Below, piece after piece: positions 22,811-34,034 of a DNA stretch of 64,000 nucleotides. The notes beneath the pieces are model-generated. The model searched no databases. It was given only the letters and a program-made list of their open reading frames with translations, and had not been told where the DNA came from. Source of the DNA: Helichrysum umbraculigerum (lineage: Eukaryota; Streptophyta; Magnoliopsida; Asterales; Asteraceae); the NCBI GenBank assembly GCA_949592205.1, contig CATIUR010000003.1, positions 79,574,501 through 79,638,500 of the forward strand, read 5' to 3'. A program made the translations under genes and the position numbers. Within the stretch, counting starts at the first letter, position 1; each line of letters opens with the position of its first letter.

Positions 22811-24172
22811 TTAATTTGTGAACAAGTGTGGATGTTTCAGTCGCATTTGGTCTTCCCGTTCCCAAGTGAATTCAGGACCACGCCTCGAATTCCACCTGAC
22901 CTTAACGATGGGAATATGACTCTGTTTTAAGCGTTTGACCTCACGGTCCATAATTTCCACGGGTTCCTCGACAAAGTGTAGTTTGTCGTCAATGTGTATC
23001 TCATCAAGAGGTATTATCAGTGTCTCATCGGACAGACATTTCTTTAAGTTAGAAATGTGAAAGGTAGGGTGCACGCTACTGAGTTTAGGAGGTAGCTGCA
23101 GTCTGTATGCCACTGGACCAATCCTTTCAAGGATTTCGAATGGTCCAATGTACCTGGGATTCAGTTTCCCACGTTTGCCAAAACGGATGATGCCTTTCCA
23201 AGGTGAGACTTTCAGAAGTACTCGATCCCCAATCTGGAACTCGAGATGTTTACGTCTCACGTCAGCATAGCTTTTCTGACGATCACGTGCAGCTTTCAGT
23301 CGGTTTTGTATGCCGACGATCTTTTCAGTTGTTTCATGTATGATTTCTGGACCGGTGAGTTGTGTATCCCCCACCTCAGTCCAACAAATGGGTTACCGGC
23401 ACTTACGACCGTAAAGTGCCTCGAAGGGTGCAGCCTTGATGCTGGTGTGGTAGCTGTTGTTGTACGAGAATTCGTACAACGGTAAGTGATTTTCCCAGTT
23501 TTTACCGAAGTCAACTACGCAGGCTCGTAGCATATCCTCCAGCGTTTATATGGTTCGTTCGCTCTGGCCGTCAGTTTGAGGATGATAAGCTGTACTCATA
23601 TCCAGACGAGTACCAAGAGATTTTTGCAGTGATTGCCAGAAGCGAGAAGTAAATCGAGCATCTCTATCAGAGATGATTGAGATGGGCACGCCGTGTCTTG
23701 ACACGATCTCTTTCAGGTAGATCCGTGTCAAACGTTCCATCTTGTCAGTTTCCTTGATAGCCAGAAAATGGGCAGATTTAGTGAGTCGGTCTACGATCAC
23801 CTAAATGGTATAGCAACCGCTAGATGTTTTCGGGAGTTTGGTAATGAAATCCATGGTGATTTGCTCCCATTTCCATTCAGGAATTTCCGGTTGGTGTAGC
23901 AAACTGGAAGGTTTCTGGTGTTCGGCTTTAACCTTAGAGCAAGTAAGACACTTGCCAACGTAGGTAGCAATGTCGGCTTTCATGTTAGGCCACCAGTACA
24001 ACTCCTTGATGCCATGGTACATTTTGTCGGCACCAGGGTGTATAGAGTACTTAGACTTGTGTGCCTCGTCCATCACCAAGTCTCGTAAGTTCCTGTAGTT
24101 TGGTAACCAGAGTCGGTCAGAGAAGTACTTGGCCCCATTTGATTTGGTTTCCAGTTGTTTGTCTATGCCTCG
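22811..24172 (-). pseudogene. Element B integrase and C-terminal domain (broken)
   Basis: One frame from the element C insertion site to the stop at 22811. The HHCC zinc finger includes HPGADKMYHGIKELYW and CLTCSKVK. The DDE core shows Asp in TMDFITKLP, Asp in IISDRDARF and Glu in GQSERT. The C-terminal part has VRRKHLEFQIGDRVLLKVSP, then HPTFHISNLKKC, and a chromodomain-like end with WNSRRGPEFTWERE. In-frame stops are at 23801-23803 (TAG, where Trp is usual), 23546-23548 (TAA, where Gln is usual) and about 23395 (TAA after GRKCR). No frameshift is seen here. The integrase is therefore dead at this copy. Confidence 0.92.
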
Positions 24173-26555
24173 TGTCGCGGCCCCTATCGGTCGGTCGGAT
24201 TTGACTCCGGTCGTTGTTCCAACAGCAACAGAAGCGGCGGACAGTGAGTTTTAAATTTATATGAGCTGGGGCTCAAACTATAAGTACTACCTACCTTGGG
24301 AGCAAGCAGTAAGTATAACTCGAGGTTGTTCTTAAATCGGAGCGAATTGAAATAAAGCGGGTCACCAAAGATTATGGTCGCAATTAGGATGGGGGTAGGT
24401 AGATAGATTTTGGATTGATTTGGTTTTCTAATTATCCTAAATGCAGAAAAGTAAATAACGAGAAATGAAATTAGGGTTTAAGCAGACAGGTAGAGATGTG
24501 ATTGCTGAAACTTGGATATTAGGGTTTCGGGATGATGTTCATTATAAAATTGATTGGAGATTCACCAAATAAAGAGTAGACATACTTTCGGTGTAAACAC
24601 TAGGACCCTACGTTAAGGTGAAACCCTAGAAACATATGTCACTGGAATCCTAGGTTATCATGATTCTGATCAGATCAGGCTGTTTTCAAACCCTCCTGAG
24701 CCTTTGCTTAACTAAGACAAAGTCACCCTAAATGTTCTAGGGATCAGGCATAAGGCAACAGACCGCAATTGTATTTACTGACCTTTCTTAACACCTAATC
24801 GTCTATTTACTTTTATTATAGCAAATACTGATTGTATCCTGTGTATGTTAAACTATTGGTGTGATTAGGGTTTTGCATGTCTAGGTATATGATTGACACT
24901 ACCCTGTATTGTTTCTATTGAAGCACATACTTAACCATCATAAATATAGACCCTCCTTTACAGTCAGGCGTTCATCCCTAGGAATAATCACGGTGTACAG
25001 GGCAATTAGGCATTTCCACAGTGTTCCAAACCCTAGATGTACTGACGGTGTACTGGGCATTTAAGCATTTCCACAGTGTTCCAGATTTTAGGTGTACTAA
25101 CGGTGTACAGTGCAACAAGCATTTCCACAGCTTTGATTCCTAGACCACAGTTCTAGAAGGATTACTTCTAGGTAATTCACGATGAAACAATCCATGGCAT
25201 TTCCTTAGCTTCCACGTATTTGTACTCCACACGAGGTGTTTCCAACGCTATACGAAGTACCGTGCCTTTTAAAGGAAAGTTCATAGTTTCATACTGTAAC
25301 TGGAGATAACTGTATATTCATAGTATTAGGGTTGATCAGATCCTATCCTAGGGCAACAGTCACGTGAAAGTCTGGAAAGGGTGATGAGAGACTAGATCTA
25401 TATTCAGGATAAGTTTAACCAGATACACAGCATAACAATTTCCAATCGTATAAATGAAACATTAATTTAACATCATCCCTACTCCTAATATCTACATTTC
25501 AACAATCACAATATTAAACTACTCTATAAACATGGCAATATGCAGAATACAAACTGAAATAACATAAAGCACAAGCATTATAACAGTAAGTAAAGTTTAG
25601 ATATCACCGGGAATACAGCAGCGTAATACTGAGGATTACAAATAGTCTGAACTTGAAAAGCTCGTTACAACAAGATTACCAAGCTAAAACTTCCTCTAGA
25701 CTCGAACCGTAAGCTCAACCCTAACCTTTCTCCTCTAACTCCTAAGAGTAGTGCTAGAGAGAGAAAGTTAGAGAGAGAAAGTGAGAGAAAATGAGAGAAA
25801 TGAAAATGAGAGAAATGTGAAAGTGTGTGAATGTGTTAAGGTGTGGTTGAGGTGTGTAAAATGAGGAGGAGTGATCCCCTATTTATAGGCAAAGCTCAAA
25901 AATCAGCCGTACAACTCGCGAAACAGCACGTACAAGCAAACGAAGCACGATACAGGGCAGCAGGGGCCGTATACGGCCTTAGGGGGGGCCGTATACGGTG
26001 TGTACATGGCCGTATATGGTCTTGGGTAGGCCGTATACGGTTGCCAAGGCCGTATACGGTGTCCGTCTGATTTCGTTCGTTGCTTAAAACGCGCGTATCT
26101 CCTTCGTTATGCGTCCGTTTGACCTGATTCTTTCGCCTGTGGTTTCGTAATTCCGTTACGCTTCTAATGATGCCAACTTCAATGAAATTGGATGTGTATA
26201 GCTCAAGCATAGCCGAAATGACTTTATAGGGTCTGATATTGCTCAGTCTTCTCCGTTCTTTATCCGATTTGCATGATTCTTGATTTTCCCATCTCGATTT
26301 TACCTGTTTTATCATATGATGAAGTTAGAATGTGATCTATATAAGGTAAATGAGGCCGGGTGATTTTGTGCACGTTTATTTGTCCTGATTTGCTTGTTAT
26401 TTGGACGTTTTAGGTGATTTTTGCAGCAACGCCTATATTTAGACCACTTTAGTGAAATTTAGTAAATAATGATCATTTTGGAATGTTTTCACTAAAGATA
26501 CGTCCAAAAAGTGCGGAATATTGCCCTTAAAAACATGACTATTTGAGTCACATCA
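24173..26555 (-). repeat. 3' LTR of element C
   Basis: Outer end TGTCGCGGCCCC at 24173 and inner end GTCACATCA at 26555. Same length (2383 bp) as the right LTR. Contains three CGGTGTACnGnGCAnnAAGCATTTCC-like repeats (about 24990-25120), a GA-rich stretch (about 25755-25820) and the CCGTATACGG array. Confidence 0.95.
25964..26059. repeat. CCGTATACGG palindrome array (also 35826-35921)
   Basis: Five copies of GGCCGTATACGG or a one-base variant within 96 bp; the first is the 14-bp perfect palindrome at 25965-25978. The same array is in the right LTR. There GTATACGG is changed to GTATATGG in one more copy. Confidence 0.93.
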
Positions 26556-28939
26556 AGTTATCCCACACTTAGGCGTTGCTTGTCCTCAAGCAACACTCAG
26601 TTAGAAGAACATTTAAAATGAGGTTTTTAAGGGGCGAGTCAAAATAGTTTCAAAATGATACCACTTCTAATATGATTAAGACAGTTAAGAATAAGGGAAA
26701 GGATAAGATGATCCTTTCAGAAGCAAGAAGCAATTATCATCAAGCATACTACCAATTCTCGTGATCTTGGAGTACACATGACTAGGCAATCTCACCAAAG
26801 GTGGTCACTCAATTCACTCAATGTGTATCGGGTTCCCTAACAATCTAGAACAATTGAAATCGCTCAAATAAGCCAGTCATGCAGCACTCATCGTCATAAG
26901 CTTGGTCGAGAATCGGATCTTCACCACTTAGGTGAGGACGGTGCTAACTATCCCAAGACATTCAACGGGTGGTAGTGTTTGGTGAGGTTTAAGGGTATGG
27001 GTAGTGGTATATGTTTTGTTGTAGGGGTTTGACTTATCTTAAAACTCAAAGATAGTGAAAAACTTTATTTCAGAACGGAACGGAGATTTTTGTAGCTGCT
27101 CGTCTTCTATCGAATTTTTCTTGAGAAGGTGATACTTGAAGCACTCAGCTTTATTTGATGGAACTGTTTCTTTTTCTTTTCTTGATTTTTCTACTTTTTA
27201 TTTTTCTTTTCTTCTTCAGAACTTCTTTGCCAGAGAATTTCTAAGGATATTTTATGTTGATCCTTTCAGAAATCCTTTTCGGAACTATGATCTTTGATCT
27301 TGAACTTCAATTTTTGTCGTGCCAATTTTTCGCACTTTTGACTTTCTTGAGTACATAGAAGAGGAAGACTTTAGAGCATAATTGAAGAGGATGTTCCAAA
27401 AGATGTTTTTCACGACCTTAGAAATTCTAAGATAAGGTTTTGGGAATTTTGGTTGAGTAGGGGTTTGTACGAGGGTTTTTTTAGAAATGAAAGGTTTAGG
27501 CTCAACAGGGTTTACTAGGCGGATCATCGATACTGAAAGTAAGTATCGGAAGGGTTTTGGGCTTGAAGAGATATGTGAGAATTGGGTTTAAATCCTAGGG
27601 AATGTCAAGGTCATCTAGCTGCACCTATACCGCGTACGGTACACACCAATGTGGTCTTGAAACGTATGTCTGGCGCAAGTTCTAATTCAGAGATGCAAGC
27701 ATCGGCACACACAAGAAATGAAAGTGAAGCATTAAAGATGAATGCTTTTAGGCTCAAGATTCCTCACTACAAAATAGGGTTGTATGTGCCTAGCCATGCT
27801 CCTTTCAGATTATTGTTTCTTGCTCGAGAAATTCCTACCTTATTTTCCCTATATTCCAAAATACCTTACTCATATTTCGAGAATGATTCTTTTCGAAAGT
27901 ATTTAACTCAAAAACTTTAGAGTTTAGTTTCACAATTTAACTCATAATTTTAAATTTTTGAAAAAAAAAAAAAAAAAAAATTTTGTTTGAAAAATTCGTT
28001 ATTTGGGAAAACATTTTCTGAGTAATGCTATTTTGGACATAAAAATTGCCTAAAATTATCCAAGGTATTCTATACCTTGCTATCCCACACTTAGAGGAAC
28101 ATTGTCCCTAATGTTCTCTTGAGTTGAGTTTTTACTGGAGGTAAAATCCCACACTTAGAGTTTGAACATGTAAGAAAATGTTTCTTAAGTGTTAAATTTG
28201 GGTTTGAATCCCACACTTAGTGATAAGCTCAGGATAGGGTATAGAATATAACAAGCTATCAAGACAGAATATATGTGATCATGAAATGGATAGAAGGTTA
28301 AGAAACTCCCCAGATAACGTTTTGAAGCATGTGAAATTTTTGCAGGAGAGAGAGAGTTGAAGCGAGCTTTCTTCTGCATTCTTCTTGAAGGACATCAAGC
28401 TTCATACGGGGTTATCCGGTGTCATGTAACCAACGTTATCAGAAATCAACTTCAATTCTTTTAAGTGGGGATCCTTATGGTGTAGAATCCCATACTTTAG
28501 GTTTTGAAGAAGTTGGAGTGATTTTGATAAGTGTTTGCGGTGTGGGGAGTGATCCCACACTTAGTTTTTTGAAGTGCTTGGATACAAGGAAGTTTTGAGA
28601 AGAACGAGGTCCCTCCATGAGATGTTTGAATGTTCCGCAGTCTGCAAATATTGAAAACTGGTTCGGGTTGCCTTTTGACTTCACGGATTTTCTTCTTGAA
28701 AGTGCATCATCTCGCCTTTTTCCACGTTCATACATCACAACATTTCTACTTATTAAACAGAAAGAAAATAAAACATAATAAGAAATATCATAATGTAAAT
28801 ACGGACAGAGTGATCAACCAACCAGTGGCTGATACAAATAGGTTCCAAAAGTAAGGTTTAACAGTAGCCAACAAACACAAGATAATAATAATAATGATAA
28901 TGTTTGAAACCAAAGTCAGATGATGCAAATGGGGTAGAA
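26556..28939 (-). other. Element C 3' untranslated region and purine tract
   Basis: On the minus strand this follows the ATHILA-like ORF. The motif CCCACACTTA (TAAGTGTGGG on the coding strand) recurs at 26563, about 28083, 28147, 28208 and 28553. No convincing ORF; the short ORFs seen are unconserved in style. The last CTAAGTGTGGGATAACT next to the LTR is the probable purine tract. Confidence 0.7.
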
Positions 28940-30668
28940 CTATGAAGCTGGGGATCCCTGGTCAGGTGCATTAATATGCTGAGTAGGAGCTGGTGCTGTG
29001 GATGGTCCTACGACTGACTGCTGGCCACTAGATACTCTCTGTCCCTGTTCTTCAGCATTGATCAGTTTGAGCTGAATCAATATGTCTCTGAGGGTAGCTG
29101 CTGGCAGTCTCATCGGATCAGTGTAGCCCCACTCTAGCAAAATAGCCGAAGTAACCCCTGCCTGCTCTAGTAAGGTCATGTAAGCCTGACGTAGCATGCT
29201 CTCTGTCGGTACAGCTGAGGAAGAGATCGGTCCCAAGTTTAATAGCATCCCGGAAGTGTCAAAAGATACAGCATCAGTGCCCAAGTAGACTGTGTCAGCA
29301 CGGTAAGATCCACTGGCGACTGGCTGGGCAGGATGAGGAATCACAGGTGCAGAAATCACTGGCTGAACTACCGGTATCTCGGTCTCAACTGACTGGACCT
29401 GCTCTGGTACTGGTGTGGTCCGGATAGCGGGTGATGGTGTATGGGTGGTATGTGATGGGATGGATGTATGTGGTGGTGCTATGGATGGTGGCGGTGGACC
29501 GCATCGGTACAAGTAAGGCTCTGGGTCAGGAATACCAAGTTTCCTGGAAATCAACAGCTGATGGGAACGGTTAACCTGAAGAGCATGCAAAAGATAATAC
29601 TGTGTCAGCGAGGTCACTGGATCTGTGTAGTGAACAGTAGCCTAAGCTGGTGGCTCGGCTGTCTCAGCTCCTCTATGCGGGACACTAGTATGAGTAGTAG
29701 GGGCTCGGGCTCTATCAGATGGGCCATCCTCAGTATCTGCAACAGGTGAGGATCCTCTAACACGCTTCCCAGGGAGACGACATCCTGGAATGATCTGTTT
29801 GGTGTTCTTCCATAGGCACTGTCTCTGCTCATCTGCCTCAATAAGATGGATCAACTTGCAGTAGTCCAAGTTGAATGGCAAAGAACGAGAACAAACAGTA
29901 AATTCCTCAGTGTGGGCCTCAGTCAACAATCCCATACTATAAAGCAATCTAGTAATAATCGACCCCATGAACATGTGCCTATCCATGTCTGTCTCAGCTC
30001 CAAGTCTCTCAGCGATCAAGAAAGCAACATTCAGATTCTTTCCTCCTATGATTGCTTCCATGAACTTCAACTCTTCGGCACTCACAGCACCACCTTCCTT
30101 CTTTCCAAATATAGAACATGCTAACAACTTGTGAAGGATGTGGTGAACCGGCTTGATGAAAGTGGATGAATTAACACAGCTCCTAAAGTTTGATCCTGCT
30201 AAATCCGTCCAAATATCCTTATGGTTCCTGTTTGGTAGGCTGGAGATGTCTTGAACACTGTTTCTGAACCATGCAGAGTTGACCTGAGACTCTGTATATA
30301 AACCAAGATACACTCCCAAGTCGGCAACTGAGATATGATGAATCTGTTCCTGAAACCTGAATGAAATCTTTCTTTTGTCGGATACGCTCATCTTTGGATT
30401 CAGCTGGTAAGTCATCATGAACTCTGTCACTACTTCTCGGTATGCATACTCATCTATATCGAAGAGACGGAGAAAGGCATTGTTCAATTGACCATCGGTC
30501 TCATACATCAACAAACTCTTCAACTCATCCCTGATCCCTAGCTTAATCATGTCTTTCCATACCACATATCGATTACTGCCTATCGGTCGCTGCAACCACT
30601 GGCGAATGAGTGACCTATTCTTTGAAGACTTTTGCCAAGTAGCTGAGTGAAGGTGGGCAATTTTCCAT
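28940..30668 (-). pseudogene. ATHILA ORF1-like protein gene (one in-frame stop)
   Basis: One minus-strand frame is open from 30691 to the stop at 28940, broken only by TAG at 29642-29644. The N-terminal half has WKDMIKLGIRDELK, a conserved helix-rich region with SFRFQEQIHHISVADLGVYLGLY, then HHILHKLLACSIFGKKEG and LNVAFLIAERLGAE. This resembles the Arabidopsis retrotransposon ORF-1 C-terminal domain family found in Athila-lineage elements. The C-terminal part is Pro/Ser/Thr-rich. No ATG opens the frame; a splice acceptor (CTTTTATCACAG, AG at 30670-30669) suggests expression from a spliced RNA, as known for envelope-position ORFs. The function of this family is not established. Confidence 0.75.
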
Positions 30669-30691
30669 CTGTGATAAAAGACAAGGAAAGA

Positions 30692-32409
30692 TTAGACCAT
30701 AACCGTGATATATTAATGGATATGCTAAAGTACTTCCAAATTTTTAGAAAAAATTGGAAATGTAGGCTTTAGAAATAGGAATATCCAGAAATTTTAAAAT
30801 TGCTAAACCTAACCGCAATCAATCACAAATCCAAAAACTTTTATCAACTTATGTCTAAATAAGGGTAAGTGACACAAAGCTTCAAGTTTTTAGCATAATT
30901 AAAGCAAGCCAACAAGTTACCTAACTTAATTATCCCAAGCACTAAAAACTTAAATACTTCATGTTTATGGTTTAATCAATCTAAATGAGCTTAATACTTT
31001 GGATAAATCCAAGGTCATATAATTACCTCAAGTAAATCAATTAATCATAAAAGGGCATATTACCAATTAAATATGCAATCCAACTTTCCTCAATTTCCAA
31101 AAGACATAAAGCCGTATTTTACATGATTTCAAGCAAAGAAATGAAGTAAACTTATTTGACAAAATGGTAGATTTTAGAAAATGGCGTTTTTGTTGGTTTC
31201 ATTTCAAAGTCATACACTTTATTAATTAAAGTGATAAACTTAAAAATGATTAAATGAACCGAAACTTGTTTTGATAATCTTGTAAGCTTTTTAAGTTTGG
31301 AAAAGTCATAAACATGGTTTAAAAATAAAAGTTTTAAGTAGAAATGATGTTTATGATGATTTTATCAAAAATGAGCTTACTTTAATTACCAAAAACTAGC
31401 TTAACCATTTTCTAATTGCAAATGATCAATCAAAACATGTTAACCTATCATATTTAAGCATAATTCAATCAACAAAAGTCAACATAAGCAATTAATCAAC
31501 CAAAAAGTCAAACTAGCCATAGTTCATCAAAAAGTCAACACTTTAATTCCCAATCTTGCAATCAAGCCAACAAATCACTAGATTAAGCTTGTAATCATGT
31601 TAAGCATCAAGATAAGCATGAAATAACATTAAAGATTGCAACTTTTAACCATGAAATCTATGAAAATGAGTTACAAGCCCTAATTTTTAAAGTTTCATGA
31701 AAATCACAAAAGTAGGTCAAGAATTACCTTAAACTTGATGTAATGATGTTGTGGATACAAGATCATAAAATGATGAATTTTGAGCTTGGAATCATGCAAA
31801 ATGGTTGAGTAATGAAGGTTTGGTGGTGATGGAATGGTGGCCGACGGTTTTGGGGTAGGGGAGAGGAAGAAGATGAACTTTTTTATGATTTTGTCTTATG
31901 TGTGTGGCTAAAATCCCTTTTATACCCTTTTAAACGTACGCGATTTAAAATTTGCGAAAGATACGAAACATACAAGTAAAATTTCAAAGTTAAATTTTTT
32001 TTTAATAAAACAATTTTAAAAAGTATGTTCGTAATTTTCTGAATCTTTACGCGTAGTCTGAAAAGATATTTGCTAATCGTATGCGAAATCGTATACGTTT
32101 TTATTTAAAACAAGACAATCTTTTTGTGTTCTTTAAAATCCAAGACAAATTCAAAATAAATTTTTTCAAAATTTAAAAATAAACTTTTTCGAACTTTCTG
32201 AAAATGTCTGAAATTCGTTACTGTGTTGCGCGAATTTGAATTTTAAAAGAACGTTTTCTTGTATTTTTAAATGCAAGCTTTTAAATTTAAAAATAAACCA
32301 CTAATATTACTTATCCTAAATACTTAAAATAAAAACTAAATTAACTAAAGTTTGGGTTGCCTCCCAAAAAGCGCTTGGTTAAAGTCGGTAGCTCGACTTT
32401 TGGACAAAT
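30692..32409 (-). other. Non-coding spacer of element C
   Basis: AT-rich, no ORF. Just after the 489-codon ORF the coding strand reads AAGCGCTTTTTGGGAGGCAA. I recall this GGGAGGCAACCC motif from Athila elements between pol and the downstream ORF. If right, the 489-codon ORF occupies the place of gag-pol. Confidence 0.6.
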
Positions 32410-33879
32410 TTATTGAATATTGCCCAAGAGCAATTGGTTAAGTGAATTTGGTGCTCTTGGTTGAGGGAAAGTGTAGCGAGGAATAAAGTCACAAGTGAGA
32501 ATCTTAATGACAGAGTCAACTAGGTCTGCGGGGTGTAACGAGGATCGTTCGTGTTCAGTGAGAAACATACGTTCCTTTTTGCCTAAATCTAGAAGATTGT
32601 CAATAAACTTGTTAAATTCCTTTCTAACTTTCTTAGGGTTTGAAATTCCGTTTCGTGATCCGTCATCTATATGGTTTAAGTCATGAAGAAGCATTCCTAG
32701 GGCTTGTTGAAATTTCCATTCTTCTCTTGAATCGGGATCTCCGGTGGTAGTGTGAACTGACTCCGTGATTTCTTCGATTAAAGATGTTTGTGAAACGGTG
32801 AAAGGGAATTTTGACTGAGCAAATAACAAAGTGAGTGAGACGTTAATATCCTTCCTTCCAGCAAAGAAAGTAGCTTCCATGTTATCGTCAGTGGCTCCAG
32901 GGAATATCTCTAACAACTTGTTGATCATATAAGTAGCGGGGTCAACGAAAAATGGAATTTTATCAGAAATGACGAGAGATATAGAGGGATCTTTGCTGAT
33001 CCAGAACTCAAGCTCATAAATAATAGCTGCAACATAATGATTAATTAGGGTTTGGGAAACCGGTTGATAATCGGTGCAGGCAAATAGGTCCATTAGTAGG
33101 TCTATTTCTGATTTAAGCTTTAGTTCTTGCTCTCGATAATGTGTGAAGATACCTTCCTCCTTTTGATTTGGAAGATGGTGGAGATTACCAACCTGTTTCT
33201 TTATCCTACGAGCGACTTCTCTTTGTTCAACTGAAAAAGGAAAGTCAGACGTTTTGAGTTGTCTGGCAAATGCCCGACAAACATCCAACCTCCTATCAGG
33301 ATCAAAAGAGTTACCTACGTAGCGGATATTTTCTTCAGGTTTTATTGGTAAAGTCCTATCAACAACACGATAGATGGTGTACTCGGGTTCGGGTACGAGG
33401 TTCAAAAAGATAGGTGATTTTGGAGGGTATTCGTAAACTTCTTCGTCCCATGGTGGAAGACGTTCTTCAACGGGTGGAAAACGAAAGGGTTGAAGATGTT
33501 CAGAGTTACTCTCGACAAAACCAGATGAAGTAGGGAATTGAAAGAAGTTTTCTAAGGAATATGAAATCTCAGGGGCAGGTATAACCTGATAGCTTAGAAT
33601 GCTAGATGCAGAAGTTGGGATCTTCTGATGAGAATCATGGGTTCCTAAGTCGAGATCTAAGAATTGCCCTATGGTTCTAGATTCATCGTCTGAATTAGCG
33701 GAGATAACTTCGGAAGAGGATAAAGATGAAGAGTAGACTTCAGATTCCAACTCTTGTTCTAAGCAGGCGAAGAACTCAGCGTCATTCATGGCCATCATTT
33801 CTTCGGACGTCTTGAGGGCGAGTGGAGAAACGGGGCTAGACGGAAATGAATCATAGAAAGATGTTTTTGTATTTTTCAT
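32410..33879 (-). CDS. Element C 489-residue ORF, family unknown
   Basis: A complete uninterrupted ORF starting 131 bp inside the primer site, where Athila gag normally begins. I do not recognise it: there are no zinc knuckles, no protease DTGA and no RT or integrase motifs. Residues about 30-75 are Ser/acidic-rich. Residues about 140-170 are Pro-rich and acidic (ERLPPWDEEVYEYPP). The rest looks like a helical globular protein ending FIPRYTFPQPRAPNSLNQLL. There is no signal peptide or membrane segment. Because the surrounding element is non-autonomous and this ORF is intact, it could be a diverged capsid-like protein, an accessory factor or a captured host gene. Coding is supported by length alone. 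Confidence 0.6.
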   Translation of the reverse strand: MKNTKTSFYDSFPSSPVSPLALKTSEEMMAMNDAEFFACLEQELESEVYSSSLSSSEVISANSDDESRTIGQFLDLDLGTHDSHQKIPTSASSILSYQVIPAPEISYSLENFFQFPTSSGFVESNSEHLQPFRFPPVEERLPPWDEEVYEYPPKSPIFLNLVPEPEYTIYRVVDRTLPIKPEENIRYVGNSFDPDRRLDVCRAFARQLKTSDFPFSVEQREVARRIKKQVGNLHHLPNQKEEGIFTHYREQELKLKSEIDLLMDLFACTDYQPVSQTLINHYVAAIIYELEFWISKDPSISLVISDKIPFFVDPATYMINKLLEIFPGATDDNMEATFFAGRKDINVSLTLLFAQSKFPFTVSQTSLIEEITESVHTTTGDPDSREEWKFQQALGMLLHDLNHIDDGSRNGISNPKKVRKEFNKFIDNLLDLGKKERMFLTEHERSSLHPADLVDSVIKILTCDFIPRYTFPQPRAPNSLNQLLLGNIQ

Positions 33880-34010
33880 TTTTAATTAAACTATCTAAAT
33901 TATTCTAAGGAATGCAAATAACTACCAACTAAGTTTGGGAAAACCTAATTGGAAAGGGTCTCCTAAAAGCTAGAATATCTAAGGCGGCTTCAAATCGTAA
34001 CGCTCTACGA

Positions 34011-34028
34011 TCCCCGGCAGCGGCGCCA
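34011..34028 (-). other. Primer binding site, tRNA-Asp type (element C)
   Basis: The minus strand reads TGGCGCCGCTGCCGGGGA, 6 nt inside the LTR end. Plant tRNA-Asp would pair with one mismatch (GTT expected where GCT is seen). tRNA-Asp priming is known for Athila-type elements. Confidence 0.8.
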
Positions 34029-34034
34029 AAAACT

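Noticed and set aside
25896..26315. 139-codon ORF in the LTR of element C (also 35758-36177)
   Set aside because: Overlaps the CCGTATACGG array, with no recognisable domain; LTR non-coding sequence is the simpler reading.
34011..34028. Possible tRNA gene fragment
   Set aside because: Only the 3'-terminal tRNA-Asp complement is present, at the exact primer-site position; no cloverleaf surrounds it.
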